A stretch of DNA of 64,000 nucleotides from Geitlerinema sp. S16 (GCA_011390275.1 JAABST010000001.1:1-64000), one strand, 5' to 3'. Shown: positions 37,268 to 47,044, numbered from the stretch's first letter. Made by a program: numbers and translations. The notes: generated by a model from the letters alone, not told the origin.

Positions 37268-38650
37268 ATGAATTCTTTGCTCACTTCCCTTACGCTGTCC
37301 GGCTGGTCGCCCGATCGCTGGCAGCGATCGAGCCTGCTCTATCGCCTCGCCTTTGGACGCTTGCAACAGTGGCGCAGCGATAGCCTGCTGATGTCTGCCT
37401 CGGAACCGCTAGGCATGGCGTTGGTAGCAGCAGTGCTGGTCGTTGCACCCTTTGTTTCGACCACCCTCGTTGGTGTGCTGCTCTTTTGCTGCATCGCCTT
37501 TTTCGGGCTGCTAACCCTTAGCGATAACACCCGCTTTGGCTTGACGCCGATCCATACCCTCGTGGTGCTGTACTGGGCGGTGTCGTCGCTGGCGATGGGA
37601 TTTTCGCCGATGCCACGGGTGGCGTTTTCCGGCTGGATTAAGCTGACGCTGTACATCGGGCTGTTTTTCCTGGCCGCACGGGTGCTACGCCGATCGCGGC
37701 TACGAGCCTGGGCGATCGGGATTTTTCTCCTGGTCGCACTGATTACCAGTGTGCATGGGATTCAGCAAAGCATCGTCGGCGTGGAAGCCCTCGCCACCTG
37801 GACTGATCCCACCTCCGCCGCCGCTGAAGCGACCCGCATTTATAGCTATCTCGGCAACCCGAACCTATTCGCGGGCTACTTGATCCCAGCGGTGGGCATG
37901 AGCGCGGCGGCCTGTTTTGCGTGGCAACGTTGGCTCCCCAAACTATTGGCGATCGTCATGTTGATCGTGAACGTATCGGCGCTGGTCATGACCTACAGTC
38001 GTGGCGGCTGGATTGGTCTCGTGGCAGGTGGTTTTACGTTTACGCTGTTGCTGGTGTGGTGGTGGAGCGATCGCTTGCCGAGTAAGCTACGAGCCTGGGC
38101 TTTACCCGGCGTGGTGGGTTTGTCGGCGGCGATGGTGCTGTTGGCGGTGGCGATCGTGCCGCCAATTCGCGATCGGGTGGCGAGCATGTTTGTCGGACGC
38201 GGCGACAGTAGCAATAATTTTCGGATTAACGTTTGGGCAGCGGTGATCGATATGATTCGCGATCGACCCATCTTGGGCATTGGCCCCGGCAACAGCATCT
38301 TTAACAAGATCTATCCGCTCTATATGCGCCCCAAATACTCGGCGCTTAGTTCCTATTCCGTGCTGTTAGAAGTCACGGTCGAAGCCGGTTTAATCGGTTT
38401 ATTTTCGTTTCTCTGGCTACTCTTCGTCACGACCTATCAGGGCATCACTCAGCTCAAACGCCTGCGCGAAGTGGGGCATTATGATGCGTTCTGGTTGATG
38501 GCGGCTCTGGCGTCGGGCGCAGGACTGATGGCGCACGGATTGTTTGATACGGTTTTCTATCGACCACCGATCCAGGCGCTCTGGTGGCTCATGCTGGCGA
38601 TCGTGGCAAGCTTCTACACGCCTAGCCGACCAGCGTTGGACGAAGCCTGA
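37268..38650 (+). CDS. ictB: IctB-type membrane protein (O-antigen ligase/Wzy superfamily)
   Basis: 460 residues with about 11 hydrophobic segments. Recognisable IctB blocks include SDNTRFGLTPIH, YSYLGNPNLFAGYL, TYSRGGWIGLV, and RPILGIGPGNSIFNKIYPLYMRPKYSALSSYSV near the C-terminus. IctB was first described in Synechococcus as involved in inorganic carbon accumulation. The fold belongs to the O-antigen ligase/polymerase superfamily, so the biochemical role is debated. The basic cytosolic N-terminus (RWQRSSLLYRLAFGRLQQW) is typical. It is convergent with nblS, 42 bp between stops. Confidence 0.88.
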   Translation: MNSLLTSLTLSGWSPDRWQRSSLLYRLAFGRLQQWRSDSLLMSASEPLGMALVAAVLVVAPFVSTTLVGVLLFCCIAFFGLLTLSDNTRFGLTPIHTLVVLYWAVSSLAMGFSPMPRVAFSGWIKLTLYIGLFFLAARVLRRSRLRAWAIGIFLLVALITSVHGIQQSIVGVEALATWTDPTSAAAEATRIYSYLGNPNLFAGYLIPAVGMSAAACFAWQRWLPKLLAIVMLIVNVSALVMTYSRGGWIGLVAGGFTFTLLLVWWWSDRLPSKLRAWALPGVVGLSAAMVLLAVAIVPPIRDRVASMFVGRGDSSNNFRINVWAAVIDMIRDRPILGIGPGNSIFNKIYPLYMRPKYSALSSYSVLLEVTVEAGLIGLFSFLWLLFVTTYQGITQLKRLREVGHYDAFWLMAALASGAGLMAHGLFDTVFYRPPIQALWWLMLAIVASFYTPSRPALDEA

Positions 38651-38692
38651 ACGCGAGTGAACTGAAGGCTTGGGCGAGGACGTTCCCCAGGA

Positions 38693-40711
38693 TTAAATCG
38701 ATTTTGAGGATAAATTAAGCGCTTTTTCGCCGATCGCCGGATCACCATTCGTCGCCAGCACCTCGATCGCATCATAATTTTGCGCCACATCCAAATCAAA
38801 CCAAAAGGTTGTGCCAACCCCGACTTCGCTGACCAGATGAATGCTGCTGTGGTGTTTGTCGATAATATTGCGGACGATCGATAGCCCCAGCCCGGTTCCT
38901 TCTAAGGTATGGACACGATTTTCGACACGGAAAAAGCGATCGAAAATCGCCTCGCGATCTTCCGCATCAATCCCGATCCCCGTATCGGCAATTTCAATGC
39001 GAACATGTTCCGGTGTCGCGCCCCGAGGGTGAGATTCTGCTTCGAGCCGGTAGGCGCGAATCTGCACGCGGCCACCGGTTTCGGTAAACTTCAGCGAGTT
39101 ACCGACCAGATTAGCGAAGACTTGCAGCAGTAAATCGTAATGGGCGATCGCCAAGGGCAAATCGTCCTCGATCTCCGACTCTAGCTCGATGCCTTTATCG
39201 CGAGCGTTGAGTTGGTAGGTGCGTAAGGTTTGTTCGATCGGCTGGGAAATGTCGATCGGTTCGAGGTGATAGATCCGGCAGGATTCCAGGCGCGAGAGAT
39301 CCAGCACATCGTTGACCAAGCGCGTCAGACGATCGGTTTCGTTGTTCGCCGTTTCGAGGAAATCATGGCGCTCTTCCGCCGATAGCTCATCGCCATACTC
39401 ATACAGCGTCTCGATAAACGACTTGATATTAAATAGCGGCGTGCGTAGTTCGTGGGAAATATTGCTAATGAATTGGCTTTTGGCCTCATTTAGCTCGACC
39501 TCGCGTGTGATGTCCTGCACCGTGATCGCGATGCCCTTAAGGTTGGTTCCCGACGGATCAAGCACCGTTGATACGAGAATCCGAATCGTACGACGCACTG
39601 GTTCGGTCGTCACGACCCGAAACTCGCCGCCTTCACGATGACCCCGTGCAATTTTGTAGAGCGGACGGGTTAGCTCCGCTTGCACTGATACTGGAAATAG
39701 ATCGATCGCATTTTTACCTAGGTAATCGGCGTGCAGATCCCAGCCAAAAATTCGCTGGGCGGTGGGGTTCGCCAGCACAACATTGAGTCCTTCATCGAGC
39801 AGCAACGCACCATCCGCCATTTTGACCACCAAGGTTTCCAGCTTGGCTTTTTCGGCGGTTAGCTCTTCGATATTTTGTTCTTTATAGCGTTCGAGCTGTC
39901 CTGCCATATCGTTAAAGCTTGCAATCAGCTCGCCCAATTCACCGCCCAGGGGCAGGTCAATGCGCTGCTTAAAGTTGCCCGTGGCGATGTTGGTGACGCC
40001 CAACAGCAATTCTTTAATCGGTCGGGTAATTGTTAGCGCATTGAAGACCGCGCCGAGGATCACCAGCGCCCAAATGGAGACAAAGACCGCCGTGGTCACG
40101 TCTCGCGTCAGATTCGACGACGCGACTACCGTGGGGTTGGGGTTGATGCCGATCGCCATGACGCCGAGATTTCGGACGCCGTCGTGTAGCGGGACAAAAA
40201 CATCGGTGACCTGGCCGCCGGGGGATTCATGCTGACGCACAAACGGTAACCCGCTTTGCATCAAGTCTTCGGGGAGCTGGATACGGCGCTGGATGCTGAG
40301 AGAGTCTTTAACCGTGGGTTCGGAATAGGGAATGCCGAAGAAGATTTCGCCGTCGCGATCGGCGTAGATAATGTAGCGAACGCTGGAAGTGCTGGCGTAA
40401 AACTGACTGGTGAAGCGGGCGAGTTCTTCGCGATCGTCATCGGCGATCGTTTGGGTGACGTTGGCGGCGAGGAGTAACCCAAGATCGCGGCCAAAGCGGG
40501 TGTCGTTGGCCTGCGCATTTTCTTGAATGCTGTTGACCGCCCAAAAGGTGAGGCCGCTCATGACGATCGAGACGACGATCGTGGCTCCGGCGAGGAGTTT
40601 TGTTTGCAGCGTAAATTCCGCCCACCAAATCTTGAGCATCTCGAACAGTGGCTTAAAGAGATTCAGCACGGCGCAGGGTTCTAGTGACAGAAACGTGGCA
40701 ACAGGCAGCAT
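38693..40711 (-). CDS. nblS: Sensor histidine kinase NblS (Hik33/DspA type)
   Basis: 672 residues from ATG 40711; a TTG lies three codons upstream, and ATG 40639 is another possible start close to WWAEFTLQT, where homologues commonly begin. Two membrane helices (about 42-62 and 209-230) flank a periplasmic sensor region. HAMP about 230-285, PAS about 290-405, HisKA with H420 (NISHELRTPLFNIKSF), and a HATPase ending GTGLGLSIVRNI and TTFWFDLD. The block PLFNIKSFIETLYEYGDELS is characteristic of NblS. NblS senses high light or nutrient stress and acts with RpaB; an RpaB-like regulator lies at 59803-60552. Confidence 0.92.
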   Translation of the reverse strand: MLPVATFLSLEPCAVLNLFKPLFEMLKIWWAEFTLQTKLLAGATIVVSIVMSGLTFWAVNSIQENAQANDTRFGRDLGLLLAANVTQTIADDDREELARFTSQFYASTSSVRYIIYADRDGEIFFGIPYSEPTVKDSLSIQRRIQLPEDLMQSGLPFVRQHESPGGQVTDVFVPLHDGVRNLGVMAIGINPNPTVVASSNLTRDVTTAVFVSIWALVILGAVFNALTITRPIKELLLGVTNIATGNFKQRIDLPLGGELGELIASFNDMAGQLERYKEQNIEELTAEKAKLETLVVKMADGALLLDEGLNVVLANPTAQRIFGWDLHADYLGKNAIDLFPVSVQAELTRPLYKIARGHREGGEFRVVTTEPVRRTIRILVSTVLDPSGTNLKGIAITVQDITREVELNEAKSQFISNISHELRTPLFNIKSFIETLYEYGDELSAEERHDFLETANNETDRLTRLVNDVLDLSRLESCRIYHLEPIDISQPIEQTLRTYQLNARDKGIELESEIEDDLPLAIAHYDLLLQVFANLVGNSLKFTETGGRVQIRAYRLEAESHPRGATPEHVRIEIADTGIGIDAEDREAIFDRFFRVENRVHTLEGTGLGLSIVRNIIDKHHSSIHLVSEVGVGTTFWFDLDVAQNYDAIEVLATNGDPAIGEKALNLSSKSI

Positions 40712-40786
40712 GATGCGCAAGACATGACATTCGGCCTGAGTTCCATCTATTGTGCCACGTTGCCTTTTAAGTGACGTTGCGGTCGA

Positions 40787-41989
40787 TCATAATCCCAGAC
40801 CTGTCCGCGCCGCCTGACGGGGAAAATCTTCAGCGCGACTGATGCGAATGCCCTGGCGGGTGACGTAGGCGACTTCAGGGTAAAAGCGATCGGGATTTTG
40901 AGATGGGGCGCGGGCGACGGTATCAGTAATCCGAATTTGGGTCGGTTCCATTTGCAGCGCAGCGACGATCGATCGGGCGTTGCCGTTCGCACCGGCATGA
41001 ACCAAGCCCCGCAGCTTACCCCAGACGATTATGTCCCCGTCGGCAATGATCGATCCGCCGGGATTCACATCCCCAAAGACAATCACAGAACCGGGATGGC
41101 GGACTTCGATCCCCGATCGCACCGTGGTTCGCATGTACAACGGCTCGGCTAGGGCTAGCGGTGAGGGCGTGCTGTCGATCGCGCTCAGGCTTGGATTATC
41201 CGTGGCGACCCGCCGTTGCAAAGCCTGCTGATCGACGGAATAACCCGCCGTTACGGCTGCGATCGCGGTTTCGCGGCGATTCGTTTGCACGCGGGAAAGG
41301 GCTAAATCGTTATTCGCGAGGGTTTCTTCTAAATCTTGTAGTTGCGTATTGTCGAGCAGGCGATCGCCGACAACGAGGGTCACGCGGGCGTCAGGTGACC
41401 AGAAGCGTTCCCCGGCGTTGAGACGCTGGCTCAGTTGTTGCTGGATTTCCTGCCAGGTGAGTTCCGCAACCGAATCGAGCCGATCCAGCGGCGGTGGCAA
41501 AATGAACAAGACGCGATCGCCGATCGCTTTGAGATAGACCTGAGCGCGAGGCGTGAGATATCCCAAATCGATTTCGGGTTCGATCTCGAAGTCTGTGTCT
41601 GGCTCAGTTTCTAGAACAATATCCGGCTCGGTTTCTGGCTGGGCTTCCGGCTCGACTTCATCCCCCATGTCCGTCTCACGTTCTGGGTTAGCAGTCCCCG
41701 TTTCAAACTCATCAATCACATTCGGCATATCCGGATCGTTCTCGTCAGCAACCGTCATTTCGGATTCATCATCACCAGATTCTGCCTCAATTCCGCCTTG
41801 ATCGAGAGCTACATCCCGATCGACACTCACCGGAGCGGGCGATCGCCGTGTTCGCTTGATCGTCAGATCAAACACCACACCATCATCCAGACCGCCAGGA
41901 GTTGTCGTCGGATTATCCTCGCGATCGGGCGCAGCGCCTGACGATGATTCAGACAAGAATTCATTGGGCTGGGGAATATCACCAGTCAT
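40787..41989 (-). CDS. minC: Septum site-determining protein MinC with long acidic N-terminus
   Basis: 400 residues. The C-terminal about 110 residues form the MinC beta-helix domain: HPGSVIVFGDVNPGGSIIADGDIIVWGKLRGLVHAGANGN. The preceding 130 residues match a weaker MinC N-domain. Residues 1-150 are highly acidic, with repeated T-E-P-D/E-T-E-P units, and are unusual for MinC in general though cyanobacterial MinC is often long. MinC blocks FtsZ assembly away from midcell. The neighbouring ParA gene is not MinD, so the usual minCDE order is absent. nblS follows 75 bp downstream on the same strand. Confidence 0.88.
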   Translation of the reverse strand: MTGDIPQPNEFLSESSSGAAPDREDNPTTTPGGLDDGVVFDLTIKRTRRSPAPVSVDRDVALDQGGIEAESGDDESEMTVADENDPDMPNVIDEFETGTANPERETDMGDEVEPEAQPETEPDIVLETEPDTDFEIEPEIDLGYLTPRAQVYLKAIGDRVLFILPPPLDRLDSVAELTWQEIQQQLSQRLNAGERFWSPDARVTLVVGDRLLDNTQLQDLEETLANNDLALSRVQTNRRETAIAAVTAGYSVDQQALQRRVATDNPSLSAIDSTPSPLALAEPLYMRTTVRSGIEVRHPGSVIVFGDVNPGGSIIADGDIIVWGKLRGLVHAGANGNARSIVAALQMEPTQIRITDTVARAPSQNPDRFYPEVAYVTRQGIRISRAEDFPRQAARTGLGL

Positions 41990-42085
41990 CGCACAGTTCC
42001 GTACCGTTCAAGTAACTGCCATTATGACGCAGCCTCGCGATCAACAGAATCGTTGAACCTGCAAAGTCGCGATCGTGCCGGATCT

Positions 42086-43027
42086 TCATTCTAGTTTCGA
42101 CAAATTGACCGATCCCGTTGATCCTTTCGTGAGCTTGGCCGTCTGTGGCGTCAGGCGATCGAGTAGCTCTTTCGTAATCTGACAAAACGCCCGTGCACCC
42201 GCCGAATTTGGATCAGAGATCACCACCGGTCTAAAACTATCCACCGCCTTCGCCACGCTGACATCCATCGGGACGGACGTTTTGAAAATCTGGTTGGCTC
42301 CAAATTCTTTGCGGATGCGATCCATCACCCGCTGATAGTGACGACCCGCAAAGAGATTGCGCGACATGCAAAAGACGATCCCCAGGAGGCGCGTTTGCTG
42401 CTGGCGATCGATTTGATGGGTTTCCGCCAGCTTCCGAATTTGCCGTTCGAGGAGCTGCATCCCAATGTAAGACAGCGGCTCGGCTTTGGCTGGGATGAGG
42501 TAATAATCGCTAATCACCAGGCTGCTGCGGGTCACGAGGTTATAGCTCGGCGCACAATCAAGCAGGATGAAATCGTATTGACTCATCACCGGGTCAAGTA
42601 CCGCTTTCATCAACGACAGCTCAAAGGCTCCCCAGACCTTTTCAAAATTGCGCTCCGGATTGCGAATCGCCTTGCGATACAGCACCTCTGACACGAGGAA
42701 ATCGTTATATAGGTCGATATCTCCCGGCAGGATATCCAATCCTTTGACGGAACCGCCATAGGGCTGGATTGCGTCACGAACCTGAATGCTGCCGGGAGTG
42801 CCTGCAATTTCCTGCTGGAGCAAAAACTTGAGCGTGTGCTGATCGCGTCGCAGCCGCGCAAAGTCGGAGGGAGACATGAGCGAAAGGGTGGCGCTGATTT
42901 GCGGATCGAGGTCAACGACGAGTACACGTTTATTGTGATGTTTCGCCAACGCCGTCGCGACGTTCACCGTCAGCGTGGTTTTGCCGACGCCCCCTTTCAT
43001 ATTCGTTGTCGCGATGACGTGACCCAT
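42086..43027 (-). CDS. ParA-family partition ATPase
   Basis: 313 residues. The deviant Walker A is KGGVGKTT in TNMKGGVGKTTLTVNVATALA. Walker A' is VLVVDLDPQ and Walker B is FILLDCAPS. These are ParA/Soj features. MinD would start with a variant such as VTSGKGGVGKTT and carry a C-terminal amphipathic helix, which I do not see. No parB is adjacent. Orphan ParA proteins position chromosomes, carboxysomes or other cargo; a McdA role is possible, but McdA has an atypical Walker A and this one is classical. It is upstream of minC on the same strand, 96 bp apart. Confidence 0.88.
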   Translation of the reverse strand: MGHVIATTNMKGGVGKTTLTVNVATALAKHHNKRVLVVDLDPQISATLSLMSPSDFARLRRDQHTLKFLLQQEIAGTPGSIQVRDAIQPYGGSVKGLDILPGDIDLYNDFLVSEVLYRKAIRNPERNFEKVWGAFELSLMKAVLDPVMSQYDFILLDCAPSYNLVTRSSLVISDYYLIPAKAEPLSYIGMQLLERQIRKLAETHQIDRQQQTRLLGIVFCMSRNLFAGRHYQRVMDRIRKEFGANQIFKTSVPMDVSVAKAVDSFRPVVISDPNSAGARAFCQITKELLDRLTPQTAKLTKGSTGSVNLSKLE

Positions 43028-43237
43028 TCTCGGCTCCTGCCTTAAGACGATTTTTAATGTATCAGAAAGGGTTTGATCGGCTGTGCGATCGCGGTTTTTC
43101 TACACGGTTTCGATCGCTTAGATCGCAAAAACGCCAAACCCCATCCGTGGCTTACGTGCGAGGTTCGGCAAAATCTGGATAGTGATCGACGATCAGTGAT
43201 CCATTGCGACAGACACCAATCGGATCTTGGCCGGAGA

Positions 43238-43924
43238 TTAATCGCGCGAGATCATCAGCAATTGCACAAGCTGTAACACCGAATAAATCGCCGTCGCCAC
43301 GTACGTCCAGGCCGCCGCATCAAGCACGGCTTTCGCGCCCCGGCGTTCTTCCCCGTCGAGAATGCCCAGGGTTTGAACAATCTTGAGCGCCCGACCGGAG
43401 GCGTTAAATTCCACGGGGAGGGTCACGACGTGAAACAAAATCGACGCTGCAAACAGAACGATCCCCAGATTGACGAACAGGCTCGACACACCGGCCATCG
43501 CGTTGAGGAAAATCCCGAGAATCACCAAAATCGGGCCGAACTGCGATCCGATATTGGCCGCCGGAACCAGCGAGGCTCGCAGATTCATGAACGTATAACC
43601 CTGCTTGTCCTGCATCACGTGTCCGCACTCGTGGGCGGCAACGGCAGCCGCAGCGAGGGAATCGGAGCCGTAGACGCCAGAGGAAAGGCGTACGGTTTTC
43701 GCGTTCGGGTCGTAGTGGTCGGTGAGTTCGCCGGGGACGTGTTCAACGGCGATATCGTGAAAGCCGAGATCGTTGAGGATCGATCGCGCCACGTCTGCGC
43801 CGGTCATGCCGAGGCTGGAGCTAACTTTCGAGTAGCGATCGTAAGTTCCACGCACGCGGCTTTGCGCCCAGAACATCAGCAACATGCCCGGAATAAGCAA
43901 CAGATAGGACGAGTGAAAGAACAT
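43238..43924 (-). CDS. Membrane zinc metallopeptidase (YugP/DUF2265 family)
   Basis: 228 residues from ATG 43924. A strong AAGGAGG ribosome-binding site lies 8 nt before this ATG, which decides against a TTG three codons upstream. Zinc motif H98-E99-x2-H102 (AAHECGH). An N-terminal helix and two or three helices after residue 120 make it a membrane protein. The segment VRLSSGVYGSDSLAAAAVAAHECGHVMQ is typical of the neutral zinc metallopeptidase family. The substrate is unknown. A 205-bp gap separates it from parA, on the same strand. Confidence 0.9.
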   Translation of the reverse strand: MFFHSSYLLLIPGMLLMFWAQSRVRGTYDRYSKVSSSLGMTGADVARSILNDLGFHDIAVEHVPGELTDHYDPNAKTVRLSSGVYGSDSLAAAAVAAHECGHVMQDKQGYTFMNLRASLVPAANIGSQFGPILVILGIFLNAMAGVSSLFVNLGIVLFAASILFHVVTLPVEFNASGRALKIVQTLGILDGEERRGAKAVLDAAAWTYVATAIYSVLQLVQLLMISRD

Positions 43925-44351
43925 GGGAGCCAACCTCCTTACGGTTTAAAGCTAGGGCTTTAGGAAAAGCACAGGGAACGAAAGCACACTTAAGATTGAT
44001 CCTAACCCCAACGAAACTGGGGATCATTTCGCGTACGGGTTCGGTTTTACGATCGCCAGTAACACAAGTATTGGTGATACCTCGGAGAATGGGATCACGG
44101 CTTAAATTTTGATCCTTTTGCTTCAACCACTCCCGACCCGCGATCGCATTGCTATTCCAAAGTCGGTTAATTCGGGATAAAGTCAAATCTAGAGCTTTTG
44201 GGATCTTTGAGTAGAGAGCGTCGTTGCAACCGCTTCGACACTGCTACGCAAAAGACCCGGCACACGATCGCGTAAAATATCTGAGTCTGCAAAGCTTGGA
44301 TGTTTTCGCTACACGCAACTCGATCGGCGATTGAGTCCGCGAATCGAACGT
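43925..44351. other. Divergent intergenic region, promoter area
   Basis: About 430 bases between the divergent peptidase and rimP genes. The minus-strand part must hold the peptidase promoter. A short minus-strand frame here lacks any motif and is not counted. Confidence 0.4.
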
Positions 44352-44400
44352 CAGGCATTGCCTGTTCTGCATGAAGTGGGTGCTCGACCCGCTTTTTTTA
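44352..44400 (+). promoter_or_regulatory. Leader hairpins with intrinsic terminator before rimP (attenuator candidate)
   Basis: A small hairpin CAGGC-ATT-GCCTG at 44352-44364 is followed by AGTGGGT-GCTCG-ACCCGCT at 44375-44392 and a run of T. The terminator ends 34 nt before the rimP ATG, inside the expected 5' leader. A terminator before the first gene of the nusA operon fits autoregulation by read-through, since NusA itself modulates termination. Confidence 0.55.
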
Positions 44401-44434
44401 TTGGCCATCTTTTTAGATTTCTGGCCGTCCGTCT

Positions 44435-44896
44435 ATGACTCATCCCCTTGTTCCCCAAATCCTGGAGATCGCTCGCTCGATCGCGAAAGACCTCAACCTC
44501 GATGTCGTCGATGTGGTATTTCAAACCAACCAAAATCCTCCTGTGCTGCGGGTCGATATTTCCAGCCGCAATGGTGACACCGGCCTTGAACATTGCGAAC
44601 AGATGAGTCGCGCCCTCGATGCAGAACTCGAAGAATCCGAAACGATCCCCAGCGCCTACGTCCTCGAAGTCTCCAGCCCTGGGGTCTCGGAGGTCTTGAC
44701 TAGCGATCGTGACTTTGCGGCGTTTAAAGGTTTTAGCGTCCTCGTCACAACCCATGAATCGTTTAAAGGTCAGCAAAACTGGAATGGACGCCTCGCCCAG
44801 CGCGATGATGATGCCATCTACATCAACGTTCGAGGACGTACGGTCAAAATCCCTCGCAATCTTGTGGCGGAGGTTGTTCTGAGCGAAGAGTCGTGA
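44435..44896 (+). CDS. rimP: Ribosome maturation factor RimP
   Basis: 153 residues. The N-terminal domain has LVPQILEIARSIAKDLNLDVVDVVF, followed by VLRVDISSRNG and EHCEQMSRALDAELEE. The second domain contains YVLEVSSPGVSEVL and the C-terminal SH3-like VKIPRNLVAEVVL. RimP helps assemble the 30S subunit. It is the first gene of the rimP-nusA-rnpM-infB cluster, conserved in bacteria, and a terminator-like leader stands before it. Confidence 0.95.
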   Translation: MTHPLVPQILEIARSIAKDLNLDVVDVVFQTNQNPPVLRVDISSRNGDTGLEHCEQMSRALDAELEESETIPSAYVLEVSSPGVSEVLTSDRDFAAFKGFSVLVTTHESFKGQQNWNGRLAQRDDDAIYINVRGRTVKIPRNLVAEVVLSEES

Positions 44897-45101
44897 TTGT
44901 CCTCTCATCACTGGTTCGATCGCGCCTTAAGCCGTGTCATCCGATTCGCTGATCCGCCAATCCGCCGTCTCGGCCTCATCATTCAACCCGTCAGGCTGCA
45001 TTCCGCATCTGCGATCGCGACACCCCACGTCTGACGACCATTTTTCATCCTTAGACTCGATCCCCTCACCCTTACACCTCTCACTTAGGAGCCGAACTTA
45101 C

Positions 45102-46565
45102 ATGTCCATGGTGACCTTGCCCGGTCTTGCTGAAATGATTGACAGCATTTCGCGTGAACGCAACCTCCCGAAAACGGCTGTCCAGGAAGCCCTGCGCGAA
45201 GCCCTCCTGAAAGGCTACGAACGCTATCGTCGTACCCAGCGTATGGACATTCAGTTCGAGGAAACCTATTTTGAGAATTTTGAGGTTGAACTCGATCCCG
45301 AAGACGGTGGATTTCGGGTACTCGCAACAAAAAGTATTGTGGACGATGTGATCGTGCCGGATCACGAAATCGCCCTCCAAGAAGTCCAAGAAGTGGCCGC
45401 AGAAGCCCAGCTTGGCGACACCGTCGTCCTCGATGTCACGCCGGAGAAAGACGACTTTGGACGGATGGCGGCGATCCAAACCAAACAGGTGTTGGCTCAA
45501 AAACTGCGCGACCTGCAACGCAAGCTGATCCAGGAAGAATTCCAGGATCTCGAAGGAGAAGTACTTCAGGCTCGCGTGTTGCGCTTTGAAAATCAATCGG
45601 TGGTGATGGCCGTTAGCAGCGGGTTTGGTCAATCGGAAGTCGAGGCCGAGCTGCCCAAACGCGAGCAGCTCCCCAACGACAACTATCGCGCCAATGCCAC
45701 CTTTAAAGTCTTCCTCAAGAAAGTTTGCGATGGCCCCCATCGTGGCCCTCAGCTTCTGGTTTCCCGTGCAGATGCAGGGTTAGTCGTTTATCTGTTTGAA
45801 AACGAAGTTCCCGAAATCGAAGACGAGATCGTGCGGGTGGTTGCGGTTGCCCGTGAAGCGAATCCGCCGTCGCGCTATGTGGGACCGCGCACCAAGATTG
45901 CGGTGGACACGATCGAGAGTGATGTTGATCCTGTGGGAGCCTGCATCGGAGCGCGGGGATCGCGAATTCAGGTGGTCGTCAATGAGCTACGCGGCGAGAA
46001 AATCGACGTGATTCGCTGGTCGCCTGATCCCGGTTTGTATATCTCCAATGCGCTATCGCCCGCTCGTGTGGATGAAGTCCGCTTGATTGATCCCGAGCTG
46101 CGTCAAGCCCATGTGCTCGTGCCGGAAAATCAGCTCAGTTTGGCGATCGGTAAAGAAGGCCAAAACGTCCGCCTCGCGGCACGTTTGACCGGCTGGAAGA
46201 TCGACATTAAAGATTCGGCGAAATACGCCGAAGAGTACGACTCCATCATGGCGGAAGTGGAAGCGAAGGCCGCCGCCAAAGCGGAACGAGCTGCCATTGA
46301 AGCGGCAGAAGATGCCAAAGCGGCTGCACGTGAAGCCGAACTAGAAGCCGAACTAGAAGCCGAAGCGGAACTGGAAGACGCCGTAGAAGCCGAAACCTCA
46401 GGATCGGAAATCGAGGCAGTAGAAGATCTCGCAGACACCGATAACATGAGTGAAACAGAGCAGGATCTCGATACTGTTGAAGATTTATCAGATGAAGATT
46501 TAGACAACGAGCCTGAAAACGATTCTGAAGATGATTCGAGTGACGAGCCAGACGAGGAGGAGTAA
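45102..46565 (+). CDS. nusA: Transcription termination/antitermination factor NusA
   Basis: 487 residues from ATG 45102, supported by an AGGAG site 10 nt upstream; the longer frame to 44934 adds a low-complexity N-terminus with no homology. N-terminal RNA-polymerase binding domain (SMVTLPGLAEMIDSISRERNLPK), S1 domain, and two KH domains with the GARGSRIQVVVNELRGEKID and AIGKEGQNVRLAARLTGWKIDI signatures. The last about 125 residues are an Ala/Glu coiled region followed by a highly acidic tail in place of AR repeats. NusA binds RNA polymerase and modulates pausing and termination. Second gene of the operon. Confidence 0.94.
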   Translation: MSMVTLPGLAEMIDSISRERNLPKTAVQEALREALLKGYERYRRTQRMDIQFEETYFENFEVELDPEDGGFRVLATKSIVDDVIVPDHEIALQEVQEVAAEAQLGDTVVLDVTPEKDDFGRMAAIQTKQVLAQKLRDLQRKLIQEEFQDLEGEVLQARVLRFENQSVVMAVSSGFGQSEVEAELPKREQLPNDNYRANATFKVFLKKVCDGPHRGPQLLVSRADAGLVVYLFENEVPEIEDEIVRVVAVAREANPPSRYVGPRTKIAVDTIESDVDPVGACIGARGSRIQVVVNELRGEKIDVIRWSPDPGLYISNALSPARVDEVRLIDPELRQAHVLVPENQLSLAIGKEGQNVRLAARLTGWKIDIKDSAKYAEEYDSIMAEVEAKAAAKAERAAIEAAEDAKAAAREAELEAELEAEAELEDAVEAETSGSEIEAVEDLADTDNMSETEQDLDTVEDLSDEDLDNEPENDSEDDSSDEPDEEE

Positions 46566-46719
46566 ACCAACCACATCGCGATCGCCCATATCCCAGTCCC
46601 AAATCTTTAAACTTGCTTTAATTTGCTTAACGCAGCCAGGATGGGACGCCGGGGAGAGATGGAATTGAAGCTGTCCATTTCAAGTGTTGTTCCCTGGCGA
46701 TCGCGGTATTACGTAACCT

Positions 46720-47028
46720 ATGAGTCAAAAGAACGATCGGCGCTGTGTGAGCTGTGGTGAAATCGGATCAAAGTCATCTTTCTGGCGAATCGTCCGAGTT
46801 CATCCATCGCATCAGCTACAATTGGACAATGGGATGGGGCGTTCAGCCTATCTTTGCCCCTCGGCAGAGTGTTTGAAGATCGCCCAAAAGAAAAATCGCC
46901 TGAGTCGTGCCTTGCGTACGTCGGTTGGTGACGATCTTTATCAATCCCTCTGGCGTCGTTTGTCGCTAGCGAACCGTTCGGAAGCGACCGTAAATCACTT
47001 ACACGGGACGACCAACATCATGATGTAA
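46720..47028 (+). CDS. rnpM: YlxR family protein (RnpM, RNase P modulator)
   Basis: 102 residues. It carries [21 protein letters not shown], the YlxR (DUF448) signature, then [27 protein letters not shown], with the conserved G-R-x-x-Y-x-C and nucleic-acid-binding lysines. In Bacillus the protein interacts with RNase P; a role as nucleoid-associated regulator has also been proposed. It sits between nusA and infB as in most bacteria, 16 nt before infB. Confidence 0.92.
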   Translation: MSQKNDRRCVSCGEIGSKSSFWRIVRVHPSHQLQLDNGMGRSAYLCPSAECLKIAQKKNRLSRALRTSVGDDLYQSLWRRLSLANRSEATVNHLHGTTNIMM

Positions 47029-47044
47029 AAGAGGATCAGATTGG

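Noticed and set aside
42086..43027. Reading the ParA gene as minD because it is beside minC
   Set aside because: The N-terminus and lack of a C-terminal membrane-targeting helix fit ParA/Soj better.
42086..43027. Reading the ParA gene as carboxysome-positioning mcdA
   Set aside because: It has a classical KGGVGKTT Walker A and no mcdB-like gene beside it.
44934..45101. N-terminal extension of NusA from a GTG
   Set aside because: The AGGAG site and the family start both point to ATG 45102.
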